Virus record (IMG/VR): IMGVR_UViG_3300049043_000001
Location: 1-25,208 of that record
Source: a virus
Direction: 5' to 3' (one strand)
DNA: 25,208 nucleotides
Below are positions 15,233 to 24,186 of this stretch, one piece after another. Position 1 is the first letter of the stretch. Every line of letters begins with the position of its first letter. The notes beneath the pieces were generated by a model. It was not told the DNA's origin. It was given only the letters and a program-made list of their open reading frames with translations, and ran no database searches. Made by a program: the position numbers and the translations under genes.

Positions 15233-15944
15233 CTATTGCTGGGCGCAGGTAAATTTCCAACCAGTATAAGGTCCGCGAGTTAATGGTTTCCCAGACTTTA
15301 ATGCACGGTTTATGGTGGGAGGTTTAAGACTTAACGCAGCCCGTAACTCAGCTATGCTTCGGTACAAAGTATCGCCTGTAGGCCCGTTAGCTAATACAGG
15401 GCGGCTTACTTTTGCTCCATGATCTTGTACGTTTTTTGCCATACCAATAGTTACCTTCGCCAGATAGGGTGGCGGATATTTTGGCACGCACCTCTGCAGA
15501 CTTTGGTTTGCCAATAAGATGCGCAGTTTTCTGTTTATTTGTTTCCTCATCAAACTTCCTGCCTTTGGAAAGAAACCCCAATTTTTTCTTTTGCCTCATC
15601 AGTATGCTTGTACCCCCAAGTCGGACTAAGTTCCCCTCCCATCCCAATCATCGGAGCTGTGGCATCTATGCCTAAGTTGTAGCAATACTCCTTACCAACA
15701 TGTTCTCTGCCAGACATTTTCAACGGACAGCAAATCAGCATCATCTGGAAGTTCTTCCACAACCACGAATACAAATGCCTGCTCACCGTACTTTACCCAA
15801 GCAGCTTGTAGATGCCGGTTGTTGTGCCTGCCATTACGCAATTCAGAAATGCCGCGTCTTGCGTCGCTTCAAGTACCACTGTGCTTCGCAACGTTAAACT
15901 TGTTGCTTCACCACGTCTGATTGTTTGTAGATTCCTCGCGCCAT
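15233..15944 (-). CDS. GIY-YIG homing endonuclease with NUMOD-type C-terminus (several frame breaks)
   Basis: Starts at ATG 15944 after AAAGGAGGG. Pieces in different frames assemble into one protein of roughly 235 aa. MARGIYK supplies the GIY motif. Then come RKTRHF, SELRNGRHNNRHLQAAWVKY and GEQAFVFVVVEELP (the conserved helix and strand of GIY-YIG nucleases). NUMOD3-like elements follow: WGYKHTDEAKEK, KGRKFDEETNKQKTAHLIGK and KSAEVRAKISATLSGEGN. The C-terminal helix-turn-helix reads YRSIAELRAALSLKPPTINR, ending GWKFTCAQQ. The family cuts intron- or gene-free alleles and promotes its own spread. It stands alone between the capsid terminator and a new promoter, as expected for an insertion. 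At least four breaks are needed; true decay cannot be excluded. Confidence 0.8.
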
Positions 15945-15957
15945 ATACCCTCCTTTG

Positions 15958-15986
15958 ATTTTACGACACGAGCAAGTGTACCTCAA
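15958..15986 (-). promoter_or_regulatory. Weak sigma70-like promoter candidate before homing endonuclease
   Basis: On the minus strand TTGAGG is followed after 17 bases by TAAAAT, both near consensus. It lies between the capsid terminator and the endonuclease start. The expected transcript start would fall close to the GGAGG ribosome site, which weakens the call. A second overlapping pair (TTGCGG, 17 bases, TACACT) leaves more leader and may be the real one. Confidence 0.3.
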
Positions 15987-16006
15987 CTTAACTGATACCG
16001 CAACAA

Positions 16007-16034
16007 GGAAAATAAAAGGGGGCCGAAGCCCCCT
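16007..16034 (-). terminator. Rho-independent terminator after the capsid gene
   Basis: On the minus strand the sequence forms a 7-bp stem AGGGGGC/GCCCCCT around a TTCG loop closed by C-G, the very stable C(UUCG)G tetraloop, followed by TTTTATTTT. It starts about 30 bases after the capsid stop, ends transcription of the head genes and precedes the homing endonuclease. The plus-strand side has no T tract, so it works in one direction. Confidence 0.85.
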
Positions 16035-16064
16035 GAAATACCATTGGTATTGCTAGGTTTTTTG

Positions 16065-16974
16065 TTAAGCGCCTTGTGAACCAAACATCCCGAGCGGATC
16101 CGACCACCCAAAGCTGTAGCGCTCACGGGATTTGTAACGCACGTTCCCTGTATCGAAATCTCCGTCCATCGAATTTTGCAAGTGGTGTACGAACAAAGTG
16201 CTTCATGCCGTTTGGAACGTCGGTAGTCAAATACCAGCCGTTTACGTCGGTCAAGAAGTGGTTGATCGTATAGCCTTCAGGGATTGAACCGTTGTTCTTC
16301 AATGCGTTGATATCGTTGTCGTTAGTACCAACACGGAGGCTAGTTTCTAACAGACGGGTAGCAACGAACTGGAGAGCTGAAGGAACAATCAGCTTACGTG
16401 GCTTAGCAGCGATCAACAGATCACGTTCATCTGTCCAAGCGGCGATTTGAATAACTGCGTTTTCCAACGAAGTTTCATTCAAGTCAGCTCGAGTAGATGG
16501 TGTGTTGCTGTTAGTGCCGCCGGAGACCAAAGGATGTGCTGTCGAGAACAGAGCAACGCCGTCGCCACCAGAGTAGCTGGCAGAGAAACCGTTGTTGATA
16601 ACAGCAGCAGCTTTGACCTGCTTGGTGTACGACATAGCACGAGCCAGAGCCTTGGTGTAACGAGCCGACAGCGAGTCGTACAAGTTGTCCTCGATAGCCT
16701 CTTCGGTCAGCGAGAAACCAAGTGCAATAGTTTCGTGGTTGTATCGTGCTGTCCAAGCTTCTTGGCCGTTGTCATAACGAATGGCTGAGCCTTCATTCTT
16801 GACAGGTGCGGCTGAGAAACCAGACAGTTTTGTTTCTTCTTCGAACGAACGCTCGGAGGTCTCTGTTTCGTAGATCTCTTTGTGTTCTTCGCCGTAACGA
16901 GCATACTCCAAACCGAACAAAGCGTTCAGGCCAGGCAGCAGCTCTTTCAGTAGTTGTGCGCGTGAAATAGCCAT
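16065..16974 (-). CDS. Major capsid protein (C-terminal frame break near 16175)
   Basis: The reconstructed protein is 302 aa. It starts MAISRAQLLKELLPGLNALF after an AAGGAG ribosome site. The middle contains ALFSTAHPLVSGGTNSN, a segment type common in HK97-fold major capsid proteins, and ends of the fold such as KPRKLIVPSALQFVATRLLE. It lies downstream of scaffold and decoration genes and is followed by a strong terminator, as capsid genes often are. The uncorrected frame ends at 16123. An extra A in the AAAA run (16174-16177) breaks it: LAKFDGRRF versus LANSMDGDFDTGNVRYKSRE, which continues to SDPLGMFGSQGA and TAA at 16065. I regard the longer version as the true protein. Confidence 0.85.
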
Positions 16975-16984
16975 GTCTTACTCC

Positions 16985-17638
16985 TTAAACGCCAGTCGGG
17001 TTCAGATACTGATGCCCGCCGGTAACAGTAGCGGTATTAGCGCCAGAAAGAGATACGGAAATTGTGACGTAAGGTGCATTGAACTTACAGATAAATTCGC
17101 AATAACCGTTCGAGCCGTTGCCAGTATCTGGCACAACGTCAACGATACGGATTGGGAACGAAGCTGTAGTTGCAGTGTTACCACCAAAAATCGCAACAGC
17201 CGAATCACCAGTGTTGTTTGAACCAGCGTTCTGGCACAAAACAGCATTCTCACCAACGATACTTGGGCCGTAGAAGGCTACAGTAGTACCACTGGAAACG
17301 GTTGCCACTTTGAACAAAACGTCTGGATCATCCGCGACATAAGCTTGGATGTCAGATGCAGAAGTACCAGCAGGGAAGTTCTGATAGAACAGCTTCTGCT
17401 TGGTGCTTGGGTTAGTGTAAGTACAGCCCAAGAAAATACCAACAGGCGTAGCTGTGCTAGTGCCAGTGTCTTTCTGGATTGTGCCGTCAGATGCGCGCTT
17501 AACTACATCGCCGTAGAAGATATCAGTGCCGTAACCGCTGGCAATTGACATCAGGCGAGTAGAACCGGCGAACACCTGTCCACCGATCAGATTGACCGGT
17601 AGCAAGCCATAAGGCTTGGATACAGTTGGATATGCCAT
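16985..17638 (-). CDS. Probable capsid decoration/structural protein
   Basis: The intact 217-aa protein starts MAYPTVSKPYGLLPVNLIGG after a good Shine-Dalgarno (GGAGT). It is rich in Gly, Ser, Thr and beta-strand patterns, with few charged residues, as is typical of beta-rich virion proteins. It is directly upstream of the major capsid gene. Decoration (head-stabilising) protein is the best contextual call; a minor head protein is the alternative. No enzymatic motif is visible. Confidence 0.68.
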   Translation of the reverse strand: MAYPTVSKPYGLLPVNLIGGQVFAGSTRLMSIASGYGTDIFYGDVVKRASDGTIQKDTGTSTATPVGIFLGCTYTNPSTKQKLFYQNFPAGTSASDIQAYVADDPDVLFKVATVSSGTTVAFYGPSIVGENAVLCQNAGSNNTGDSAVAIFGGNTATTASFPIRIVDVVPDTGNGSNGYCEFICKFNAPYVTISVSLSGANTATVTGGHQYLNPTGV

Positions 17639-17658
17639 TGTTTACTCCAAAAAATTAA

Positions 17659-18106
17659 CTAGCCACCACTCTTAGAAGTCGAGGATTTCGACTCTTTGAA
17701 CAGAGGCATACGAGGGTCGTTTTGTCGCATCAAATTGTTATCCACAGACAGTATCTGATCTTCAGATTGCTTGAGATAGTGGTTATTACGCTGCTCCACA
17801 AACTCAATCGGTGTCTTGCAAAGTAACAATCCGCCGACTTCGATGCCATCCTTAAAACGGCTACCTTCATCGACTAGCAGTTGAAATTGTGGTTGCTCTT
17901 CAATTTTTACTGGCTCCCAACCTTCTCTGAGTTTGGCAGAGTAGTTGCGTGGGTCAGATGTTCCTTGAAGCGAAACGCGAATCCATCTATACGCATATCC
18001 AGGGAGCTTATCTGGTTCTGGCAGAAGCTCTGCGGGTTTCCACTGCTTAGGGCGTTCCGCTAGGACTGCGTGTTTCTACATTACGGGGTGTTCTATTCTC
18101 AGCCAT
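17659..18106 (-). CDS. Conserved 148-aa virion-region protein (frame break near 18065)
   Basis: This gene is easily missed because the frame starting at ATG 18106 stops after 19 codons. Shifting by one base near 18058-18072 restores MAENRTPRNVETRS followed by LAERPKQWKPAELLPEPDKL, then PGYAYRWIRVSLQGTSDPRN and a long open frame ending KSSTSKSGG at 17659. The start overlaps the scaffold stop by 8 bases (ATGGCTGA). The middle (FQLLVDEGSRFKDGIEVGGL) looks like a compact globular domain. Proteins like this sit beside the capsid genes of related phages, so a virion or head role is inferred; no biochemical function can be read from it. Confidence 0.72.
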
Positions 18107-19053
18107 TTGTAGCCTCCAATTTCATCATTTCCTTGACGTACTGCTCCGGTGTTAATCCCAATTTCTTGGCAATCAGGACTTGCGACTGTTTCAACCTCAC
18201 CTTTTTGGAGGGTGTGCTGCGGTCAGCGGAGGCTACGACAGGTGCAGGTTTAGAAGTTTTCTGCGCTTTTTGTGGCGCTTCTTCCTCATCCTTTTCCCCA
18301 AAGTGCTCTGGGAATCGACGACGCATAGTGTCATCGACCTTCTTCCAATACTCATCTGTGGACGGGTATGACGTCCCATATTGAGCGACTAGCTTTTGAT
18401 GTAACCCCAAAGCAAGGCTAGTCATCTCCTCATCCTTACCAAACCATTCATTGCGCTCTTGCCACGCAATCGCACGCTGGTCAGGGCGAGGAGCTGGATT
18501 TGTTGCGGGTTGTACATCATCTTCTTCTGGTTGTCTAGACGGAACAAAATCATTTGCCTTCTGGAGTTTGAACTGAGCTTTGTTAAGTTTCTCCTGGGCC
18601 TCTAACAAGAGATCAGAATCACCCATGTCATAGGCGTTCTTATAGTCTCGTTTAGCCGCATCCAACTCGAAGCTCTGCCGCAGACTTGTAGGTATCAATA
18701 AAGTGCTGCTCACCCGTAGATAGCCGTCCTTTTAAGGCGCGGTTTTCTTCCATCATCTGTTTGGCATACGCGATAGCTTCTTGCTGTTCGCGAAGTGCCT
18801 GTTCTTTCTCACGGCGCTCGTCATGCCAGACTTTCTTCATCTGCTTCAGACGCGCTCTTACCCCTTCGCTGTATTCCTCAAGCTCATCTTCTTCAAGCTC
18901 TTGAACCATCTCTTTGGGTAAAGGCTGCCGGTTACGATCCTCTTCTGGAGTATCGTCCTCAATCTCTATCTCAAAGTCATCTGCCGCAGCAGAGACCTCT
19001 TCTTTCTCATCGGGGAACTTAAAGTCCTCCGTGTCCATTTTGTTTGTAGCCAT
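18099..19053 (-). CDS. Scaffold-like head assembly protein (frame break near 18670)
   Basis: The reconstructed protein is about 317 aa. It starts MATNKMDTEDFKFPDEKEEV, is strongly acidic for the first 60 residues and then highly charged and helical, with coiled-coil character (VWHDERREKEQALREQQEAI). It ends with a basic region (KKVRLKQSQVLIAKKLGLTP). Acidic N-terminus, coiled-coil middle and basic C-terminus are the usual layout of phage scaffolding proteins, which line the prohead and bind the coat protein through the basic end. It lies between portal and capsid genes, the standard scaffold position. An extra base near 18667-18673 breaks the frame (AAELRVGCG-stop versus AAELELDAAKRDYKNAY). 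Its TGA overlaps the next start by 8 bases. Confidence 0.7.
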
Positions 19054-19067
19054 TTGTTTCTCCTTTG

Positions 19068-19616
19068 TTAACAGTCAAACCGATTGCCTTTGGATCGGTT
19101 CTCCCGTCGTGACAACACCTGAAGATTCTCTGGCACATGTAATCCAGATACTTTTTTGCCATTTAGTGGGATTTTGTGGTCCACCTCAAAGCCTTTAAAT
19201 ATCTGACAAAACATATACATGCCATCGATTTCCGCTTGGTGTCCGGCTGTTAATTGCATTTGATCCCTTATACGTCCTTGCCTGCGGCGTACGCGCTCAA
19301 TCTCGCGGGCACTGTTAGCTGCGTAGTTTTTCCTACGCAATTCCAACCAATGTTCTTTGTTCTGGTTTTGCCAGTCCATAGTCTTTTTGGTGTAGTACTC
19401 ACGATTTTTCTTCATTGAAGCCAAAGATCTGGCATTACAGATTTCTCTGTTTGCCTCTCTGTATCTATCAACGACGGTTTTGCGCGTAAGGCTGTTACGT
19501 TGCATATCTGCTTTGCACACTTTGCAATAAACTTGATAGCCAGTAGCAGCCCTCCGGTCTTTATGAAACTCGGATACTGGTTTCTCAACCTTGCAATGTG
19601 GGCAAAATTTATGCAC
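19068..19616 (-). CDS. HNH endonuclease with N-terminal zinc finger
   Basis: This 182-aa protein starts with GTG, overlapping the previous TAA by 8 bases. The N-terminus has two Cys pairs (CPHC, residues 5-8; CKVC, 31-34), a likely zinc finger. A basic helical linker follows. The C-terminal HNH core reads FEVDHKIPLNG (143-153) and HVPENLQVLSRRENRSKGNR (160-179), giving the D-H pair, the central Asn and the last basic helix. Such free-standing HNH enzymes nick or cut DNA and often behave as homing endonucleases or aid packaging. It is intact and interrupts the head genes between the GroES-like protein and the scaffold, which suggests a mobile insertion, although the overlap with its upstream neighbour indicates it is settled in the operon. 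Confidence 0.88.
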   Translation of the reverse strand: MHKFCPHCKVEKPVSEFHKDRRAATGYQVYCKVCKADMQRNSLTRKTVVDRYREANREICNARSLASMKKNREYYTKKTMDWQNQNKEHWLELRRKNYAANSAREIERVRRRQGRIRDQMQLTAGHQAEIDGMYMFCQIFKGFEVDHKIPLNGKKVSGLHVPENLQVLSRRENRSKGNRFDC

Positions 19617-20010
19617 GACTTATACCCCTTGGATCATCTACAACCGCTTCCACGCAATCATCATTTATCAAGCGGAATTCACGACCATGTATCTTCAAGC
19701 GTGTACCAGTGTTAGGACGGGCGAGAATAAAATCCCCTTCCTTGCACCATGGGCCATTTGGAAACCGCTTCTCATCTTTGTAGCAATCAGGTCCCATTTT
19801 GATTACGAAAAATACGGTAGCCAGAATCTGTTCGTGATTCATGGTTGTGTCTGCTTTTAACAGACCACTCTCGAATTTTTCCTCTTTGTCCGGCAAGCCT
19901 ACTAGGATGTGATACCCAGTTGGGTCCGGCAATTGTTTCGCTTTCTCTTCTGCTGTTTGTGGCAGAGTTGATACCTCGCCGTCTTCGGTGGCGATTGCGA
20001 TTTCACTCAT
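19609..20010 (-). CDS. GroES-like co-chaperonin-type protein
   Basis: This 133-aa protein starts MSEIAIATEDGEVSTLPQTA; I chose this ATG because it overlaps the preceding stop by 8 bases, whereas the longer frame to 20058 would intrude into that gene. Residues about 28-45 (PDPTGYHILVGLPDKEE), GDFILARPNTGTRLKIHGRE (92-111) and FRLINDDCVEAVV resemble the beta-barrel of Cpn10/GroES: GDFIL corresponds to the GD-x-V core and the end to the ILAIV strand. Phage co-chaperonins such as T4 gp31 cooperate with host GroEL to fold the capsid protein. The location among head genes fits that role. The mobile-loop equivalent (FESGLLKADTTMNHEQ) differs from bacterial GroES, so the functional call is moderate. 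Confidence 0.65.
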   Translation of the reverse strand: MSEIAIATEDGEVSTLPQTAEEKAKQLPDPTGYHILVGLPDKEEKFESGLLKADTTMNHEQILATVFFVIKMGPDCYKDEKRFPNGPWCKEGDFILARPNTGTRLKIHGREFRLINDDCVEAVVDDPRGISRA

Positions 20011-20194
20011 CAGATAACTCCATAGTTTTTGCAAGGTCAAGAATAAAACCCTCCGCAATCGAGAGACCCCGAATCTCGCCGCAGAGTTTTTGGTAATCAG
20101 AGTAGTCTTTGGCAGCGTTGTTTGAGACGGCCTCGACTATCTGCTGACGCTTATCTCTCACTTGTTGAATGAGAATTTCAAACGCCTTGTCCAT
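20003..20194 (-). CDS. Small conserved phage protein after portal
   Basis: This 63-aa protein begins MDKAFEILIQQVRDKRQQIV and is predicted largely helical, without membrane segments or metal-binding residues. It starts 6 bases after the portal stop, and its stop overlaps the start of the GroES-like gene by 8 bases. Similar short proteins follow the portal in related phages as far as I recall. No function can be assigned; a head-assembly accessory is the contextual guess. Confidence 0.75.
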   Translation of the reverse strand: MDKAFEILIQQVRDKRQQIVEAVSNNAAKDYSDYQKLCGEIRGLSIAEGFILDLAKTMELSDE

Positions 20195-20200
20195 AATTAA

Positions 20201-22702
20201 TCACCCTTTTTTTGTTTCAGGTGGATTCAGTGCTTGATGAACACTGAGGTTGTGCTGCCTATCTTTATGACTCATTTCCATGCGATCTTTTGCAATCTGT
20301 GAGCCAAGTTCAATACCTTTGACTTCCATCTCTCCATCCAGTCTTGCCTTCTCCGCTGCGGCTTTTGCCCCCGCTTGGACTCCAGCAATACGTTCTTGAG
20401 CTTCAATCCTTGCCTTCTCTAACTCAATACGGTCAGCTTCAGCCGCCGCATCCATGGCAAGCTTCTTCTCTTTGATTTCTACTTCCTTCTGCTTCAACAT
20501 CAGCTCTTGCTGCTGCATTTGAACAATCGGGTCTTGGGCCGCTTGTTGCGCCTGCTTTTGCGCAGCTTCCGCTTGATCTTTCTGTAGCAGTTTTTGTGCT
20601 GCTAGAGCCATCATGCGGGATACTTCTACTTCCATATCCTTAGGTAATTCCTTATCCATCTCTGGCAGAGGAATACCTAAGTTGCTCTTCTATCTGCTTG
20701 CGGTATTCAAACGCCACATGCTCGTTGATGTGCGCCAACATAGCCGCTTGAATCATCTGAGCTTTCGGGTTTTGTCCCACGATCTGCATGATCTTTGGAT
20801 CTTGCATAGCCGACTGATGAACCTGAATGTGCGCTTGATGATCCTGATAGATGAACGCCTTAACTGGCTTGCCATTAAGGATGTTCATGTTCTCTTGCAC
20901 TGGGTCTTTAGGCTTGTGGTCTTCTGCGCTTGGAACTAGTTTGCCGATGTTCTTAATGCCCAATACTTCCAACATCTGGCGGTTCAACTCTACCAAGTCG
21001 TAGATCTGTGGATTGGCCTGAGCCATCTGCATGACCGCCTGATACTGAACTACCTTCTGCGCCATAGTTGCGGCGTTAGGATCAGAGACTGGAATAACAT
21101 CCACTTGATCGTAGTCAGATTTCTTGGCGCGGCGCGAGCCTTCTACTGGCTCATACTCATACTCGTCCGGCGTGTAGTCACGAATGATTTCTTTGAGCAA
21201 CTTCAGCTCTTGTTTCATCGCGTAGTGAACACGCGCTTGAACGGCTGACATTACCTTGAGCGTTCTCTCCAGAATAGCCAGTGTTGTACCGACTGGAGAA
21301 TTAGCAGACATATCTGCAATCTTCAGATCTGCCGCACCAGCAAACCGTCGACCTTCGTCAACGATCTGGTTCATCAACGCTAAGAGGACTTGGCTTGGTT
21401 CTTTGTATGGGAGGGGAGGATGTTGTCTCTAATCGTTCCCGCCGCGACGTCCACATCTCGGAACTCGCCGGGTGAAATTGGAGTGTCATCTCCCTTGACA
21501 CGCATTCCTTTAGTCTTAAGACCGCCAGGCAGGTTTGATAAAGTGCCAGCATCAACAAGCTGCCTAATAATAGAAGTACCAGACTTAGCGAAAGCACCAA
21601 TAAGGTGTATAAGGCCGAAGGCGTAGAAACCAAAGCCGGGTATATATGGGTAGTGAACAAAGTGATTCCTCTTCTGGCACGTTTCATCTTCAGGATGCCA
21701 GTTCCTTCTGATAGCTAAAATCTCTTGAGAAGTTTTTTCGATAGTTACAATGTATGGCAAACCAATGCCAGTATCCTTGCCCTTCTCGTCTTTATCCTCA
21801 TAGCCTGGCAGATCTAGATATACCTGCATTTCCAACAGTTTGTATCTATCGTCCGACGTAGCGCGGAAACCCATACGCTCCGCAATCTTCTTCTCTACAT
21901 CGTCTAACGTATTCTGCGGCTCTGGCAGGTCTATATCTTTATAGAAGCCAGCCACCATCAAGCGGCGCAGTTCATTCTTAGTCTTACGCATGACATGGGT
22001 CATACGATTGGCGGTCTCTAGATTGGATGCGCCATAAGGAACCACTACATCTTCGGCTGGGATGAACAGAGCTACCTGTCTATTAAGACTAGGATCAAAG
22101 TAGACCTTCTTAAATGCGTTACCTGATAGACCCAAACCCCACGCCATGCGCTCATGCTCTGGGCGGTACTCGACCATGACTTCGGTCAACTCATAGTTCA
22201 TATCATCTTGAACGCGCTCCGCAGCATCTTTCTTCTGTGGTGTTTCTTTACCGATGATCTTAGTTTTAACAGGGCCGCCAGCCGGAAATGTTTCCATGAC
22301 CGTCTCGGCTTGGAACTTAACAAGAGCTTCTGATAGCAGCGGATGGTAAACGCCACACGCACCTTCCCATGGTTCTGATCGTTCTTCAATCTTCATCCCC
22401 AATAGTTCTAGGCCATCGACATACGTCTGCATCCAATCCTTGCGGGCGTCGATATCGTCCTCAAAGTCAGACAACAAATCTCCAGCCAACTCCTGAAGCT
22501 CATTCTCTTCCATGAACTCCGCCAGATTGGCATTGAAGTCATCGGTTGCTTCTTCGTTTGGCTCGATATCAATCTCTAAATCACCCAGCCCTAGATGCAC
22601 AGACTCTGGATCTTCTATCTCAATCTCAATATCTGGCCCCATGTCTTCAGATTCCATACCTTGAGGAGCCTGATATAGAGCTTTGTCAAAATTTGTCGCC
22701 AT
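20201..22702 (-). CDS. Portal protein (two single-base frame breaks)
   Basis: The reconstructed protein is 833 aa; the span is exactly 834 codons because one deletion and one insertion cancel. The N-terminus (about 1-85) is very acidic. The core has WEGACGVYHPLLSEALVKFQ, then DDTPISPGEFRDVDV near residue 410 and SPVGTTLAILERTLKVMSAV. The last 150 residues are a long Gln/Ala/Lys/Glu coiled coil. This matches the P22-like portal family, the dodecameric ring at the capsid vertex. Frame is lost near 21409-21416, in a C-rich run on the minus strand (LPS versus LPLPYKEPSQVLLALM), and again near 20676-20682 (EEQLRYSS versus EEQLGIPLPEMDKELP). Uncorrected, it would be called as three separate genes. 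Sequencing error is more likely than programmed shifting, since no slippery heptamer is present. Confidence 0.9.
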
Positions 22703-22710
22703 GTTAGTCC

Positions 22711-24186
22711 TTAGTAGTAAACGCGCTTGCGACGGAAGCCGATATCATCGTCCTCTTCGTCGGAATCAAGCCGCAAAAATCCGCCCTGCCGAAATCGCAT
22801 CAACGCTTGTACCGTGCTATCTACCAAGTCATCGTGTTCTGCGTTCGGAAACCTTGCCATCTCCTCGATAACCTCGTCAGCCCAACGGGTTTCGGGTGCC
22901 CACACTTTACCGGATGAGAATAAGTCCGTCACGCTGTTCAAACGCACGAACTTATCGTTACCTCGCGTCGGTGTATAGTCCTGAACGTACACACCCATGC
23001 GTCTTAACTCAAATATCAACGGCGCGCCCGCAGCTTTTGCTTCAATAATGCAGGCATCCGGCTGCCATTCGTCGTACATCTCTTTAGCTTTTGCCTTTAA
23101 CTCGGGAAACTCCAGCTTATCCTTCCACGCATCCAGCAAAATGATGTTTACATCGCTCTCATTCTCGTCTTTGTGGAACACACCCCATGTTGTACACGCA
23201 GAATAGTCAGCCCGCTGGCTCTTTGTGAACGCAGTATCCCAACTTTGGATGATAAATTCGCACGGAGGCGCTCTATCTCCCTCCCAACGCTTCCACCAAT
23301 CACGTTTTACCAGCGCACCTTCCTCACCTGTAGGCTGTTGCTGGTACTGAGCGTTCCATTTATAGGGTGGAAGTTCTTCCTTTAGCGCTGCAAGTTCTTC
23401 CAGCGGCCAGAATTCAGGCCAAAGTGAGTTACCGGACGGCAAAATCGCTGGCAGTTCTATCACTTCCCAGTCAGATGAGTCACTTTTCAACACCTTGCCG
23501 GTCAAATCCTTATCCGACCAGCGTGTCATCACAATAATAATCGCCCCGCCTGGCTGTAAACGCTGCCGTGGACCAGATGTGTACCACTCGTACACGCTGT
23601 CAAACACGGTTGGATCACCCTGCGCTAGCTTTGCTTCTTGTTCTGAATGCGGGTCATCTATTATCAGTAGGTCTGCACCCTTACCAGTAACAGTACCGCC
23701 TACACCGATAGCGAAATAATCCCCGCCGTGGCTAGTAGCCCAGCGTCCAGCCGCTTTAGAGTCCACCCGCAACCCCACGCCAGGAAAGATTTTCCCGTAT
23801 TGCTCACTATCTACTAAGTTCCTAACCTTCCGTCCAAACCCCACCGCCAGTTCTGCCGTGTTAGACGTTTGAATAACCTTCTTATTAGGGTAATTCCCCA
23901 AGAACCACGCCGGCAACAGATAAGACGCGAACTCTGATTTTGTATGTCGCGGCGGCATATTAATAATCAGCCGCTTTAACTTACCCTGTGCTATTTCCTC
24001 AAACTTCTTAGCCATAAGGGCGTGATGTCTGCCATGTATAAATCCCGGCCACATCTCTTTCACGAATGCCATGAACGACTTCTGAGCTTTCTCGCGGGTA
24101 ACAGCGTCCTTATACTGGCCCACTTGTTCCAGTAACTTCTCCTGCTCCGCCGCCGGAAGCTTAGATATCAGCTCACTTAAGTCCAC
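22711..24186 (-). CDS. terL: Terminase large subunit
   Basis: The 491-aa protein is intact and has the full ATPase plus nuclease layout of the large terminase, which drives DNA into the prohead and cuts it. The Walker A-like motif is MPPRHTKS (residues 77-84; the family commonly has PPRHGKS). Walker B is LLIIDD (173-178) and the coupling motif is MTRW (220-223). The C-terminal RNase H-like nuclease shows SWDTAF (315-320), the IEAKAAG segment (381-387) and HDDLVDS (451-457), which together supply the acidic metal ligands. It starts with ATG inside the end of the 68-aa gene and ends 8 bases before the portal start. Length and motif order are normal for the Terminase_6/Terminase_6C family. It is one of the few long genes here without a frame break. 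Confidence 0.96.
   Translation of the reverse strand: MDLSELISKLPAAEQEKLLEQVGQYKDAVTREKAQKSFMAFVKEMWPGFIHGRHHALMAKKFEEIAQGKLKRLIINMPPRHTKSEFASYLLPAWFLGNYPNKKVIQTSNTAELAVGFGRKVRNLVDSEQYGKIFPGVGLRVDSKAAGRWATSHGGDYFAIGVGGTVTGKGADLLIIDDPHSEQEAKLAQGDPTVFDSVYEWYTSGPRQRLQPGGAIIIVMTRWSDKDLTGKVLKSDSSDWEVIELPAILPSGNSLWPEFWPLEELAALKEELPPYKWNAQYQQQPTGEEGALVKRDWWKRWEGDRAPPCEFIIQSWDTAFTKSQRADYSACTTWGVFHKDENESDVNIILLDAWKDKLEFPELKAKAKEMYDEWQPDACIIEAKAAGAPLIFELRRMGVYVQDYTPTRGNDKFVRLNSVTDLFSSGKVWAPETRWADEVIEEMARFPNAEHDDLVDSTVQALMRFRQGGFLRLDSDEEDDDIGFRRKRVYY

Noticed and set aside
21409-21416. Programmed ribosomal frameshift in the portal
   Set aside because: There is no slippery heptamer or downstream structure, portals are not known to need one, and similar breaks occur all over the window.
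21358-21687. Hydrophobic minus-strand ORF resembling a membrane protein
   Set aside because: It is an out-of-frame reading inside the portal gene; the portal frame carries conserved family sequence there.
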